A DNA stretch of 64,000 nucleotides from Microbacterium lushaniae (GCF_008727775.1 NZ_CP044232.1:2356001-2420000), one strand, 5' to 3'. Shown: positions 50,067 to 59,939, numbered from the stretch's first letter. Numbers and translations are program-made. Notes: a model not told the origin generated them from the sequence alone.

Positions 50067-51178
50067 GCCCGCCACGATACGAGCATCACGGCCAGCACGA
50101 GCGAGGTGAGCGAACCGGCCAGCACTCCGAGGGTCGCCTGATCGCGGAGGGCGGGCTGATCGGCGAACGCCAGCTCGGCCAGCAGGAGCGAAACGGTGAA
50201 CCCGATCCCGCCCAGCGCACCCACCGCGAGGAGGTCGCCCACCGGAAGGTGCGCCGCGCCGCGGCCGGCGGTGCGCTGAGCGATCCACCCGAACAGCGTG
50301 ATACCGGCGGGCTTGCCCACCACGAGGGCGACGAAGACGCCCCAGAACGCCGGGGACAGCTCCGTGAGCGGCACCGCGGGGATGACCACGAGCGCCGCGG
50401 TGAAAGCGAACAGCGGCAGGACCAGCGCGCTCACCCACGGCTCCAGCGCATGCCGCGTCCGACGTGCCGGCCCTTGGGCCATCGCCAGCCCCAGGGCGAC
50501 CCCCGCGATCGTGGCGTGCACGCCCGAGCGCGACACGAGCACCCACGTCGCCAGCGCCAGAACCACCAGCACCGCCGAGACCAGGGCGTGCCGCGGTCCG
50601 CCCAGCTGGCGGCTGAGCACGCCGAAGACGACGACGAGGGCGAGCGCCGCCAGGAGGCTCACGACGTCGATGCCGGTGGTGAACAGCACCGCGATCAGCA
50701 CGATCCCGACGATGTCGTCGAGGATCGCCAGCGCGAGGAGGAAGACACGAACGGATGAGGGCAGATCACGCCCGAGCACCGCCAGCACGCCGAGGGCGAA
50801 GGCGATGTCGGTCGCCGTCGGCACGGGCCATCCGGGCGTGGACTCTCCACCGGCGGCGATGACGAGGAAGATGGCGATCGGCAGGATCACGCCACCGGCG
50901 GCGGCGATCGCCGGCTGCACGGCCTTGCGGGCGGAGTTCAGCTGGCCCCGGGTCAGCTCGACCTGCAGCTCCACCGCGACGGCGAAGAAGAACAGCGCCA
51001 GCAGGCCGTCGGCGATCCAGTGGTCCAGGGACAGGGTGAACAGCCCCGGCACCCCCACCTCCCGGTGCAGGACGTCCTGCACGCCCGCGCCCAGCGGGGA
51101 GTTGGCCACGACGAGCCCGAGCGCGGCGGCGCCCAGCAGCATCGCGGCGGGCAGGCGGGCCGAGCGCAGTACGGACAT
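50027..51178 (-). CDS. nhaA: Na+/H+ antiporter NhaA
   Basis: 383 aa with about twelve membrane segments. The start at ATG 51178 is preceded by GGAGG; longer frames start too early. The paired catalytic Asp residues appear in LALAILDDIVGIVLIAVLF, and PVPTATDIAFALGVLAVLG contains the other conserved block. It exchanges Na+ (or Li+) for H+ at alkaline pH or high salt. Its 3' end overlaps the mazG start by 40 nt. Confidence 0.95.
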   Translation of the reverse strand: MSVLRSARLPAAMLLGAAALGLVVANSPLGAGVQDVLHREVGVPGLFTLSLDHWIADGLLALFFFAVAVELQVELTRGQLNSARKAVQPAIAAAGGVILPIAIFLVIAAGGESTPGWPVPTATDIAFALGVLAVLGRDLPSSVRVFLLALAILDDIVGIVLIAVLFTTGIDVVSLLAALALVVVFGVLSRQLGGPRHALVSAVLVVLALATWVLVSRSGVHATIAGVALGLAMAQGPARRTRHALEPWVSALVLPLFAFTAALVVIPAVPLTELSPAFWGVFVALVVGKPAGITLFGWIAQRTAGRGAAHLPVGDLLAVGALGGIGFTVSLLLAELAFADQPALRDQATLGVLAGSLTSLVLAVMLVSWRAWHYRKITRTAHP

Positions 51179-51281
51179 GGCACCTCCGGATGCGGCGGAC
51201 CCGGCGCCGGCGACCGGTTTCCCGCTCACCAGAGCCACAGCCTACGTCGCCGCACGCGCCAGGGCACGGGTCCCGTGCGGG

Positions 51282-51287
51282 TAGCGT
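51282..51287 (+). promoter_or_regulatory. -10 box of ppc (leaderless)
   Basis: TAGCGT with a 6-nt gap to GTG 51294. Confidence 0.55.
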
Positions 51288-51293
51288 TGGCGG

Positions 51294-53957
51294 GTGCAAG
51301 AACTGACCCCCACGGAAGCCATCGACCTCGTCGGCCGGTTCGAGGCCGGCCAGGAACTCCCCGAGGAGATGCGCGCCGACGTGCGCGTGCTCGGCTCGCT
51401 CCTGGGACGCGTGCTGCAGGAGAGCGGGTCGCCGGGGCTGTTCGAGGACGTCGAGCGCCTGCGGACCGCCACGATCCAGGCCTACACCGACGAGACTCCC
51501 GAGGCCTTCGCGCGCGCCGCGCGCGTCGCCGACGGCTTCTCGGTGGGCCGCGCCGACGAGGTGGCGCGTGCCTTCACGTGCTACTTCCACCTCGTGAACC
51601 TCGCCGAGGAGCACCAGCGCGTGCGCATCCTCCGCGAGCGCGACGGGCGCGCCGTCTCGGCGGATGCGGCGGACTCGATCGCCACCGCATTCGCCCGGCT
51701 GTCGGAGGAGGTGGGCGAAGACGCCGCCCACGAGCGCCTGCGCGCTCTGCGCTTCCACCCCGTGTTCACGGCCCACCCCACCGAGGCCCGCCGCCGCGCG
51801 GTGTCGGCGAGCATCCGCCGCCTGTCGGAACTGCTCGACGGCTACGACACCGCCGCCGAGGAGGGCAGCGCCCGCCGACGCGCCGAGCGACGGATGCTGG
51901 AGGAGATCGACGTGCTGTGGCGCACCGCTCCCCTGCGGGCGGAGAAGCCCTCGCCCACCGACGAGGTCCGGTCGGTGATGGGCGTCTTCGACGAGACGCT
52001 GTACACCGCCGTGCCGCACGTGTACCGCCGCGTCGACGACACCCTGCAGGGCGATGAGGCCGGGGCACGCGCGCCGATCGTGCGCCCGTTCGTCCGCCTG
52101 GGCTCGTGGGTCGGCGGCGACCGCGACGGCAATCCGTTCGTCACCGCATCGGTCACGCGCAAGGCTGCGGCGATCGCGAGCGAGCACGTGCTGCGGGGCC
52201 TGGAGCGCACGGCGCTGCGCGTGGGCCGAGGACTCACGCTGGATGCCGCATCCACGCCCCCCAGCGATGCTCTGCTGGCCCTGTGGCAGCGGCTGCGCGC
52301 GGGCGACGAAGAGGCAGCCGCCGAGATCGCCCAGCGCTCCCCCAACGAGCCGCACCGCCGCATCATGCTGCTGCTGGCACGCCGCATCGCGGCCACCCGC
52401 ACGCGCGACGCCGACCTCGCGTACCGCGACCCCGAGCACCTGCTGGCCGACCTCCGCACGGTGCAGGAGTCCCTCGCCGCAGCCGGTGCCGCGCGCCAGG
52501 CGTACGGGCACCTGCAGCAGCTGGTGTGGCAGGTGGAGACCTTCGGCTTCCACCTCGCCGAGCTGGAGGTGCGTCAGCACTCCGCCGTGCACGCGCGCGT
52601 GCTCGCGCGCCTGGACGCCGGGGAAGCCGACGACGAGACCGAGGAGGTGCTCGACACCTTCCGCGCGATCGCGTACATCCAGGAGCGCTTCGGCCCGAAG
52701 GCGGCCGGGCGCTACATCGTGTCGTTCACCCGCTCGGCCGATGACCTCGCCGCCGTGCACCGCCTGGCGCGGCACGCGGTGGGCGAGGACGCCACGCCGC
52801 CCGTGCTCGATGTGATCCCGCTGTTCGAGACCTTCGCCGACCTGCGGGCGGCCCCCGGAATCCTCGCCGAGATCGTCGGGCATCCCGCCTTCGCCGCACG
52901 CCTGGAGCAGACCGGGCGCCGGCTGGAGGTCATGCTGGGGTATTCCGACTCGTCCAAGGACGTGGGACCGGTCGCCGCCAATCTGGCGCTGTACGAGGCG
53001 CAGGCCGAGATCGCCGAGTGGGCCCAGCGCATCGGCATCGAGCTGACGCTCTTCCACGGGCGCGGTGGGGCGCTCGGGCGCGGCGGCGGGCCGGCGAACT
53101 CCGCGATCCTCGCCCAGCCGCCGCATTCGGTCGACGGCCGGTTCAAGCTCACCGAGCAGGGCGAGGTGATCTTCGCCCGGTACGGCGATCCGGCCATCGC
53201 GATGCGCCACATCGACCAGGTGGCCGCCGCGGTGCTCATGGCCTCGGCGCCGTCGAACGAGTCGCGCAACCGTGCCGCGGCAGAGCGCTACGCCGACATC
53301 GCGCGCACGATGGATGCCGCATCCCGCGAGCGCTTCTTCGCACTCGTGAAGGAGCCCGGGTTCGCGCCCTGGTTCGCGCGCGTGACCCCGATGGAGGAGA
53401 TCGGCCAGCTCGCCCTCGGCTCCCGGCCCGCGCGCCGCGGACTCTCGGTGGAGTCGCTCGAGGACCTCCGCGCCATCCCCTGGGTGTTCGCGTGGACGCA
53501 GGCGCGCATCAACCTCGCCGGATGGTTCGGCCTCGGCAGCGCCCTGGAGGCCGTGGGCGACGAGGAGCGCCTGCGGGAGGCCTACCAGGAGTGGCCACTG
53601 CTGCGCACGCTCGTCGACAACGTCGCTATGAGCCTGGCCAAGGCCGACGCCCGCATCGCGCGGCGCTACCTCGACCTGGGCGATCGCGCCGACCTGGCCG
53701 ACCTCGTGATGGCGGAGATGGCCCTCACCCGTTCGTGGGTGATCCGCGTGACCGGCGGCGACGAGCTGCTGGCCACCAAGCCCGTCCTCCAGCGCGCCGT
53801 GAAGATGCGCAGCCCCTACGTCGACGCGCTGTCGCTGCTGCAGCTGCGTGCGCTTCGGGCGCTGCGGGATGCCGACGCCCCCCGCGACCCGGAGCAGGAG
53901 CGCCTGCTGCTCCTGTCGGTCAGCGGCGTGGCCGCGGGCCTGCAGAACACCGGCTGA
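51294..53957 (+). CDS. ppc: Phosphoenolpyruvate carboxylase
   Basis: 887 aa, full length. Carboxylates phosphoenolpyruvate to oxaloacetate, the main anaplerotic step. Catalytic His in VFTAHPTEARRRAV, Arg/Lys in GYSDSSKDVGPV, the GRGG loop LFHGRGGALGRGGG, SWVGGDRDGNPFVT with the allosteric and metal residues, and the C-terminal LLLSVSGVAAGLQNTG. Start GTG 51294 is leaderless. Substrates come from enolase and (when intact) carbonic anhydrase. Confidence 0.97.
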   Translation: MQELTPTEAIDLVGRFEAGQELPEEMRADVRVLGSLLGRVLQESGSPGLFEDVERLRTATIQAYTDETPEAFARAARVADGFSVGRADEVARAFTCYFHLVNLAEEHQRVRILRERDGRAVSADAADSIATAFARLSEEVGEDAAHERLRALRFHPVFTAHPTEARRRAVSASIRRLSELLDGYDTAAEEGSARRRAERRMLEEIDVLWRTAPLRAEKPSPTDEVRSVMGVFDETLYTAVPHVYRRVDDTLQGDEAGARAPIVRPFVRLGSWVGGDRDGNPFVTASVTRKAAAIASEHVLRGLERTALRVGRGLTLDAASTPPSDALLALWQRLRAGDEEAAAEIAQRSPNEPHRRIMLLLARRIAATRTRDADLAYRDPEHLLADLRTVQESLAAAGAARQAYGHLQQLVWQVETFGFHLAELEVRQHSAVHARVLARLDAGEADDETEEVLDTFRAIAYIQERFGPKAAGRYIVSFTRSADDLAAVHRLARHAVGEDATPPVLDVIPLFETFADLRAAPGILAEIVGHPAFAARLEQTGRRLEVMLGYSDSSKDVGPVAANLALYEAQAEIAEWAQRIGIELTLFHGRGGALGRGGGPANSAILAQPPHSVDGRFKLTEQGEVIFARYGDPAIAMRHIDQVAAAVLMASAPSNESRNRAAAERYADIARTMDAASRERFFALVKEPGFAPWFARVTPMEEIGQLALGSRPARRGLSVESLEDLRAIPWVFAWTQARINLAGWFGLGSALEAVGDEERLREAYQEWPLLRTLVDNVAMSLAKADARIARRYLDLGDRADLADLVMAEMALTRSWVIRVTGGDELLATKPVLQRAVKMRSPYVDALSLLQLRALRALRDADAPRDPEQERLLLLSVSGVAAGLQNTG

Positions 53958-53970
53958 CGCGCCCTCGCGG

Positions 53971-54044
53971 CGCCGAAAGTGCATCGACTCGGCGAGAGTG
54001 CACGAGATCTGGTGCACTCTCGCGGGCTTGGTGCACTTTCGGCG
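53971..54044. repeat. 74-bp nested palindrome, family C (between ppc and mfd)
   Basis: Perfect outer arms CGCCGAAAGTGCA / TGCACTTTCGGCG and perfect inner arms GCGAGAGTGCAC / GTGCACTCTCGC. The unit GARAGTGCA occurs twice direct and twice inverted. It fills the 87-bp convergent gap and probably terminates both genes. Confidence 0.85.
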
Positions 54045-57000
54045 TCAGGAGGCGGCGGCCGCGGCGGGGTCGGCGCGCACGGGCTCGGGGAAGAGCTGGT
54101 CGAGCAGCTGCGCCGTCCACGCGATGAGCGCGGCATCCGAATCGGCCGTCGGAAGCGGCACGACGAGGGCCTCGCCGCCGGCGACGACCTTGGCCTTGGG
54201 ATGCAGCCGCTGCAGGCGCACCCGCATCGAATCGGGCAGGTTCGCCGGTGCCAGCCGCAGGTTCGGGCCCATCGCCACGACGTCGGTGAGGCCCGCGCGT
54301 GCGGCGCGCCGGCGCAGGCGCGCCACCGCGATGAGGCCCTCGACCTCGCGCGGCGGCTCGCCGTAGCGGTCGCGCAGCTCGTCGACGACCGCGTCGATGG
54401 CGTCGTCCTTCGCGGTGGCGGATGCGGCGGCCGAGAGCTTCTGGTAGGCCTCCAGGCGCAGCCGCTCGCTGTCGATGTACGTCTCCGGCAGGCGCGCATC
54501 CACCGGCAGCTCCAGGCGCAGCTCGGTGGGGCCTTCGGTGTCCTCGCCGCGGAAGGTGGCCACGGCCTCGCCGATCATCCGCAGGTACAGGTCGAAGCCG
54601 ACTCCGGCGATGTGCCCGGCCTGCTCGGCGCCGAGCAGATTGCCCGCGCCGCGCAGCTCGAGGTCCTTCAGAGCCACCTGCATGCCGCTGCCGAGGTCGT
54701 TGTTGACGGCGATCGTCTCGAGCCGGTCGGCTGCGGTCTCCGACAGCGGCTTGGCCTCGTCGTAGAGGAAGTAGGCGTATGCGCGCTCGCGGGCCCGGCC
54801 CACGCGCCCGCGCAGCTGGTGCAGCTGCGACAGGCCGTACTTGTCGGCGCGGTCGATGATGATCGTGTTCGCGTTGGAGATGTCCAGGCCGGTCTCCACG
54901 ATCGTCGTGCACACCAGGACGTCGGCGCGGCGCTCCCAGAAGTCATCCACGACGTGCTCGAGCGCGTGCTCGCCCATCTGGCCGTGCGCGACGGCGATGC
55001 GGGCCTCCGGCACGAGCTCGGCCAGGTCGGCGGCGACGCGCTGGATCGATTTGACGCGGTTGTGCACGTAGAACACCTGGCCCTCGCGCAGCAGCTCGCG
55101 CCGGATCGCCGCGGCGATCTGCTTGTCGTTGCGCGGCCCCACGTACGACAGGATCGGGTGCCGGTCCTCCGGCGGGGTCTGCAGCGTGGACATCTCGCGG
55201 ATGCCGGTCACCGCCATCTCGAGCGTGCGAGGGATGGGCGTGGCGCTCATGGCGAGGATGTCGACGTTGGTCTTGAGCTTCTTCAGCGCATCCTTGTGCT
55301 CGACGCCGAACCGCTGCTCCTCGTCGATGATCATGAGCCCGAGGTCTTTGAAGATGACCTTCTCGGTGAGGATGCGGTGGGTCCCGATGACCATGTCGAT
55401 CGTGCCGTCGGTGAGACCGGCGAGGATCTCGCGCGCCTCCTTGTCGCTTTGGAAGCGGGACAGGGCGCGCACCTTGACGGGGAATCCCGCGAAGCGCTCG
55501 GTGAAGGTCTCGGTGTGCTGCTTGACCAGGAGGGTGGTGGGAACGAGCATCGCGACCTGCTTGCCGTCCTGGATGGCCTTGAACGCCGCCCGCACAGCGA
55601 CCTCGGTCTTCCCGAACCCGACGTCCCCCGACAGCAGCCGGTCCATCGGGATGGGCTTTTCCATGTCGGCTTTGATCTCGTCGATCGTCTGCAGCTGGTC
55701 GGGCGTCTCGGCGAAGGGGAAGGCCTCCTCCAGTTCGCGCTGCCACGGGGTGTCGGGGCCGAATGCGTGACCCTTGGATGCCATGCGCGCCGAGTACAGC
55801 TTGACCAGTTCGACGGCGATGTCGCGCACGGCCTTGCGGGCGCGTCCCTTCGCCTGGGCCCAGTCGCTGCCGCCCATCTTCGACAGCGTCGGGGCCTCCC
55901 CGCCGACGTACTTGGAGAGCAGGTCCAGCTGATCGGTCGGCACGAAGAGCTTGTCGCCGGGGTAGCCGCGCTTGGACGGCGCGTACTCCAGGACCACGTA
56001 CTCGCGCGTGGTCTTGACCGGGTTGCGGCCGCCGCTGGAGACCTCCCGCTGAGCGAGTTCGACGAACCGGCCGATGCCGTGCGTGGCATGCACGACGTGA
56101 TCCCCCGGCTTCAGCTGCAGCGGGTCGACGACGTTACGGCGCCGCGACGCGAGCTTCTTCACGACGCGGGCGTCGCCGCCGATGGTGCGGCCGTAGAACT
56201 CCGACTCGGTGAGCACGGCGAACTTCACTTCGGGCAGCTGGAATCCGCGTTCCAGCGGAGCCGCGACCACGTGCACGACGCCGGGCTCCGGCGCGTGCAG
56301 CACGTCGTCCACGCGACGGGCGGCGATCCCCCGCTCGGAGAGCACGTCGCGGGCGCGGTCGACCAGCCCGGCGCCGGATGCGGCGACCACGACGCTCCAC
56401 CCCTGGGCGACCAGCTCGCCCACGTGCGTCGTGGCGCCCTCGACGTTGCCGTGGAAGGACGGCACCGACTCGCCGCGGATGCGCACCGTGGCGTCATCGG
56501 TTTCGAGCCCTTCCGCGAACGCATCGGCGGCTCCGGAGTCGAACGCCGACAGCGTCCACCACACGTCCCCGCGCTCGTGCGCGGCCTCGCGCAGCTGCGG
56601 CAGCGTCAGGAAGTCGCCGGCGCCCAGGTCGATCGGCGCCCGCGCACCCGCCGTCGCCGCCGACCACGCGGCCTCCAGGAACTCGCGGTTGGTCTCCCCG
56701 AGGGTCTGCGCCCGGGCCACCGAGCGCTCGGGGTCGACGAGGGCGACGGCGGCCTGCGCGGGCAGGAAGTCCACGAGCGGCGCCAGGCGGTCGACCAGGA
56801 CCGGCATGAGCGACTCCATGCCGTCGGTGGGGATCCCCTCGCTCATGCGCTCGAGCATCGTCGCGAGGCCGGGCAGCTCGTCCTTCAGCGCCTCCGCCCG
56901 CGCACGTACGTCGGCGGTGAGGAGGAGCTCACGGCTGGGGATGAGGGTGAGGCTCGGCACGGCGCCGGGGAGCGAGCGCTGATCGGCGACCGAGAAGGCG

Positions 57001-57632
57001 CGGATCTCGTCCACTTCGTCGCCGAAGAAGTCCACCCGCAGCGGGTGGTCGGCGTTCGGGGGGAAGACGTCGAGGATGCCGCCGCGCACGGCGAACTCCC
57101 CTCGCCGCGAGACCATGTCGACGCGGTGGTAGGCCAGTTCGACCAACCGCACAACCACGGCTTCGAGGTCATGGCCGCGGCCGCCGACGGTCAGCTCGAT
57201 CGCCTCGACGTCACCCAGGCCCTCCGCCAGCGGCTGGAGGGCGCTGCGCACCGACGCGGTCACCACGAGCGGGGCCGCACCGTCCCACGCCGCGATGCGT
57301 CGGAGGACGTCGATGCGCCGGCCGACGGTCTCCGGGCTCGGGCTCAGCCGTTCATGCGGGAGGGTCTCCCACGCGGGGAAGTGCAGCATCTCGGCACCGG
57401 GCATGACGGCGGCCAGGGCCGGCCCGAGCGATTCGGCGCGCCGCCCGGTGGGGGCGATGACGAGCACGCACGCGGGTCGGCCGTTCTCGCGACGGCGTTC
57501 GAGCAGCCCCGCGAGAACGGGCACGTCGAGGCCGTCGACGAGGGAGAGGTCGAGGTCGGTCACCGCTGCCGACGCGGCGTCACGGAACGACTCCGCCTGT
57601 TCGAGGGCGCGCACGATTCCGGGGACTGTCAC
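54045..57632 (-). CDS. mfd: Transcription-repair coupling factor Mfd
   Basis: 1195 aa. UvrB-like N-terminal domains (LTVGGRGHDLEAVVVRLVEL, YHRVDMVSRRGEFAVRGGIL), an RNA polymerase interaction domain around residues 500-570 (HATHGIGRFVELAQREV), a RecG-like SF2 helicase with Walker A LLSGDVGFGKTEVAVRAAF and DEEQ box (IIDEEQRFGVEHK), and the C-terminal TRCF regulatory domain. It displaces stalled RNA polymerase and recruits UvrA. Start GTG 57632, leaderless (TAGAAT 6 nt upstream). Confidence 0.97.
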   Translation of the reverse strand: MTVPGIVRALEQAESFRDAASAAVTDLDLSLVDGLDVPVLAGLLERRRENGRPACVLVIAPTGRRAESLGPALAAVMPGAEMLHFPAWETLPHERLSPSPETVGRRIDVLRRIAAWDGAAPLVVTASVRSALQPLAEGLGDVEAIELTVGGRGHDLEAVVVRLVELAYHRVDMVSRRGEFAVRGGILDVFPPNADHPLRVDFFGDEVDEIRAFSVADQRSLPGAVPSLTLIPSRELLLTADVRARAEALKDELPGLATMLERMSEGIPTDGMESLMPVLVDRLAPLVDFLPAQAAVALVDPERSVARAQTLGETNREFLEAAWSAATAGARAPIDLGAGDFLTLPQLREAAHERGDVWWTLSAFDSGAADAFAEGLETDDATVRIRGESVPSFHGNVEGATTHVGELVAQGWSVVVAASGAGLVDRARDVLSERGIAARRVDDVLHAPEPGVVHVVAAPLERGFQLPEVKFAVLTESEFYGRTIGGDARVVKKLASRRRNVVDPLQLKPGDHVVHATHGIGRFVELAQREVSSGGRNPVKTTREYVVLEYAPSKRGYPGDKLFVPTDQLDLLSKYVGGEAPTLSKMGGSDWAQAKGRARKAVRDIAVELVKLYSARMASKGHAFGPDTPWQRELEEAFPFAETPDQLQTIDEIKADMEKPIPMDRLLSGDVGFGKTEVAVRAAFKAIQDGKQVAMLVPTTLLVKQHTETFTERFAGFPVKVRALSRFQSDKEAREILAGLTDGTIDMVIGTHRILTEKVIFKDLGLMIIDEEQRFGVEHKDALKKLKTNVDILAMSATPIPRTLEMAVTGIREMSTLQTPPEDRHPILSYVGPRNDKQIAAAIRRELLREGQVFYVHNRVKSIQRVAADLAELVPEARIAVAHGQMGEHALEHVVDDFWERRADVLVCTTIVETGLDISNANTIIIDRADKYGLSQLHQLRGRVGRARERAYAYFLYDEAKPLSETAADRLETIAVNNDLGSGMQVALKDLELRGAGNLLGAEQAGHIAGVGFDLYLRMIGEAVATFRGEDTEGPTELRLELPVDARLPETYIDSERLRLEAYQKLSAAASATAKDDAIDAVVDELRDRYGEPPREVEGLIAVARLRRRAARAGLTDVVAMGPNLRLAPANLPDSMRVRLQRLHPKAKVVAGGEALVVPLPTADSDAALIAWTAQLLDQLFPEPVRADPAAAAAS

Positions 57633-57638
57633 CGAAAG

Positions 57639-57644
57639 ATTCTA
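57639..57644 (-). promoter_or_regulatory. -10 box of mfd (leaderless)
   Basis: TAGAAT on the minus strand with a 6-nt gap to GTG 57632. Confidence 0.6.
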
Positions 57645-57736
57645 CGGCGCGCCCCGACAACCGGCGGTGCGGTCGATTGCCGCGGCGGGCCACCCCTAGA
57701 CTGACCGCGGCATTGACCCGTAACAAAGGAGTACTC

Positions 57737-58234
57737 ATGAGCAGCACCTCACCCGACCCCGCCAATCAGCCCACGCCGCCGCCGGCCTATCCGGCGCCGT
57801 CCGCCCACGCCGGCGGGTACGCACCCGCGGCCGGACAGCCCACCGGCACGCAGAAGGGCCCGGCGCGCCTGGGGATCATCGCCTTCGCCGCCTCGCTGGC
57901 CGGTGCCATCATCGGCTCGATCATCGCCTTCATCGCCGGTATGCAGATCGGCGGCCTCGGCGCCTACGTCGACAGCAACGGGAACGTCTCCGGTGCGGTT
58001 CCGCCGGAGGCCGAGCAGATCGCCGTGACCGCGGGGCTGCTGTCGATCGTGGCGTTCCTGGTGTGGGGCATCCTCGCGCTGTGGGGCTTCATCCAGGGCA
58101 TCGTCGCGGCGGTCAAGAACCGCGGACGCGTGTGGGGCATCGTCGCCATCGTGCTCGCCGTCATCGGCGTCGGGGCCGTCTCGATGTTCTACGGCATCGG
58201 CGCCGCAGCAGGTTTCGCGCCCTACATGGCGTGA
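57737..58234 (+). CDS. DUF4190-like membrane protein
   Basis: 165 aa from ATG 57737 with AAAGGA upstream. A Pro/Ala-rich cytoplasmic head (TPPPAYPAPSAHAGGYAPA), then three membrane segments: about 46-68 (IIAFAASLAGAIIGSIIAFI), 96-118 and 126-150. Gly-rich helices with small side chains resemble DUF4190 membrane proteins. TAGACT at 57697-57702 is a likely -10. Function unknown. It is divergent from mfd. Confidence 0.82.
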   Translation: MSSTSPDPANQPTPPPAYPAPSAHAGGYAPAAGQPTGTQKGPARLGIIAFAASLAGAIIGSIIAFIAGMQIGGLGAYVDSNGNVSGAVPPEAEQIAVTAGLLSIVAFLVWGILALWGFIQGIVAAVKNRGRVWGIVAIVLAVIGVGAVSMFYGIGAAAGFAPYMA

Positions 58235-58240
58235 TTCCCG

Positions 58241-58281
58241 GCGGTTCCACGCGCCACGTTCAGCGCGGCGCGTGGAACCGC
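58241..58281. terminator. Bidirectional terminator between the membrane gene and pth
   Basis: Perfect 15-bp stem GCGGTTCCACGCGCC / GGCGCGTGGAACCGC with an 11-nt loop. Its right arm lies in the last codons of pth. Confidence 0.8.
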
Positions 58282-58841
58282 TGCTGCGCGGCCAGCAGTC
58301 CCTCGTCCACGACGAGCTCCACCGCATCCGCCGCATCCACGATCAGATTGGGCAGAGTCGCCCGCTCACCCGCACCGAAGGGTTCGAGCACCCAGTCGGC
58401 CGGATCCTGGCGACCCGGCGGCCGCCCGATGCCCACGCGCACGCGGGCGAAGTCCGGGGTCCCCAGCGCTTTGGCCACATCCCGCACGCCGTTGTGCCCC
58501 CCCGCTCCCCCACCGCTCTTGAGCTTGAGTGTGTCGAAGGGGATGTCGAGCTCATCGTGCACCACGACGATGTGGTCGGCACCGATCCCGTAATACTTGG
58601 CGAGGTTGGCCACGGGTCCACCCGAGACGTTCATGAAGCTGTGCGGCTTGGCCAGCACGAGCTTGGGTCCGCCCGGACGCAGCCACGACTCGGCCACACC
58701 GGCGTGGGCCTTGCGCGACGTGAACCGCTCGCCTCGACGGCGCGCCAGTTCATCCAGCACCATCTGCCCGACGTTGTGCCGGGTGCTCTCGTATCGCGGT
58801 CCGGGGTTTCCCAGACCCACGATCAGCCATGGCTCAGTCAT
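58260..58841 (-). CDS. pth: Peptidyl-tRNA hydrolase
   Basis: 193 aa. Releases tRNA from peptidyl-tRNA dropped by ribosomes. Catalytic His in [14 protein letters not shown], Asn in [12 protein letters not shown], the [16 protein letters not shown] motif with Asp and [19 protein letters not shown]. Start ATG 58841: the ATG at 58850 abuts its Shine-Dalgarno and is unlikely. Its usual neighbour rplY lies just upstream, so the order rplY-pth is normal. Confidence 0.96.
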   Translation of the reverse strand: MTEPWLIVGLGNPGPRYESTRHNVGQMVLDELARRRGERFTSRKAHAGVAESWLRPGGPKLVLAKPHSFMNVSGGPVANLAKYYGIGADHIVVVHDELDIPFDTLKLKSGGGAGGHNGVRDVAKALGTPDFARVRVGIGRPPGRQDPADWVLEPFGAGERATLPNLIVDAADAVELVVDEGLLAAQQRFHAPR

Positions 58842-58873
58842 CGACACCATCCTCCCCGATCCCCGCGCAGACG

Positions 58874-58902
58874 CCGAAGGGGCGCTCGAGGCGCCCCTTC
58901 GG
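58874..58902 (-). terminator. Terminator or attenuator between rplY and pth
   Basis: Perfect 12-bp stem CCGAAGGGGCGC / GCGCCCCTTCGG with a 5-nt loop, just after the rplY stop and before pth. Confidence 0.8.
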
Positions 58903-58922
58903 GAAGATCGGAAACCAGCCGG

Positions 58923-59546
58923 TCACTCGGACTCGGCGGCCTCCTCGGACTGCTCCTCGGCCACCGCGGCGTCGGCCGCGGCGATCTCGTCCTCGGCGGC
59001 AAGCGTCGCAGACGGCACCGAGACGGCGATGATGAGCGTCTCCGGATCGGCGATGAGGAGGGAGCCGGCGGGAAGCTTCAGGTCGGCGGCGGTGATGTGC
59101 GTGCCATCCTCCAGGCCCTCGACGCTGACCTCGATCGACTCGGGCAGGTGCGTGGCCTCCGCCTCGATGAGGATCGTCGTGGCGTCGAGGTTCGCGATGG
59201 TGCCGGGGGCCGACTCACCGGTGACGATGATCGGGACGTCGACGGACACCTTCTCGCCCTTCTTCACCACGAGGAGGTCCATGTGCTCGATGATCTGGTG
59301 CACGGGGTCCTTCTGCACGTCCTTGACCAGGGCGTACTGCGAGGTGCCCGCGACGTCGAGGTCGAGCAGCGCGTTGGCGCGGCGGATGAGCAGCGACACC
59401 TGGTGGCCCGGAAGGGCGAGGTGCATGGGGTCGGCGCCGTGGCCGTACAGGACGGCCGGGATCTTCCCGGTGGCGCGCAGACGGCGGGCATGGCCCTTGC
59501 CGAAGTTCTCACGCAGTTCGGCGTGGACCTTGTTGTCTTCCGACAT
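58923..59546 (-). CDS. rplY: 50S ribosomal protein L25 / general stress protein Ctc
   Basis: 207 aa from ATG 59546, with AAGGAG 8 nt upstream. N-terminal L25 domain that binds 5S rRNA (ENFGKGHARRLRATGKIPAV, LYGHGADPMHLAL) and the C-terminal Ctc domain (SIEVSVEGLEDGTHITAADL), ending in an acidic Ala/Glu tail. Length is that of the longer TL5/Ctc form. Confidence 0.96.
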   Translation of the reverse strand: MSEDNKVHAELRENFGKGHARRLRATGKIPAVLYGHGADPMHLALPGHQVSLLIRRANALLDLDVAGTSQYALVKDVQKDPVHQIIEHMDLLVVKKGEKVSVDVPIIVTGESAPGTIANLDATTILIEAEATHLPESIEVSVEGLEDGTHITAADLKLPAGSLLIADPETLIIAVSVPSATLAAEDEIAAADAAVAEEQSEEAAESE

Positions 59547-59752
59547 GTTGGATTCTCCTTGCGGGCGCACGGGCCCGATGTGGGGTCTGGTTTCGACTCG
59601 AACGCGAGGGCGTGAGGAAAGCCGTGGGCCTGCTTCACCGCGTCGATCACGGACGCGTCGCCCTGGGCGGACGCATCCCTCGCCGAAGTATGTGTCTCCA
59701 GCCTACCAGTGGCCCCGATACGATGAAGACGCAGCCGACATACGGAGGACCC

Positions 59753-59875
59753 ATGCCCGCGGAATTCTTCTCGCACCTGATGCTGTGGATCGTCGGCGGC
59801 ATCGCCGCAGTCGGTCTCATCGGCACCGTCGGGGCGTTCTGGTCGCTCGGCCGCTCCGGGTACCGCAACGACTGA
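59753..59875 (+). CDS. Small membrane protein, 40 aa
   Basis: A 40-aa ORF with CGGAGGA about 5 nt before its ATG. MPAEFFSHLMLWIVGGIAAV and GLIGTVGAFWSLGR form a single membrane helix followed by a short polar end (SGYRND). Too small for usual gene calls, but the Shine-Dalgarno and the length of the open membrane segment support it. It lies 64 bp upstream of gnd. Confidence 0.65.
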   Translation: MPAEFFSHLMLWIVGGIAAVGLIGTVGAFWSLGRSGYRND

Positions 59876-59939
59876 CGCCCCGCCGCGCCCCCGAGCTCCG
59901 GGGGCTGCGCCGATCCCCCCTCGATCACCAGGAGCCCGC

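Noticed and set aside
50766..54017. Very long minus-strand open frame of 1083 codons opposite ppc
   Set aside because: It is antisense to ppc and nhaA and rich in Arg/His/Gln/Gly-Asp runs. High GC in the third position keeps the opposite frame open; no domain is visible.
53979..57704. Plus-strand open frame of 1241 codons opposite mfd
   Set aside because: Antisense shadow of mfd with low-complexity Arg/Asp/Leu composition and no motif.
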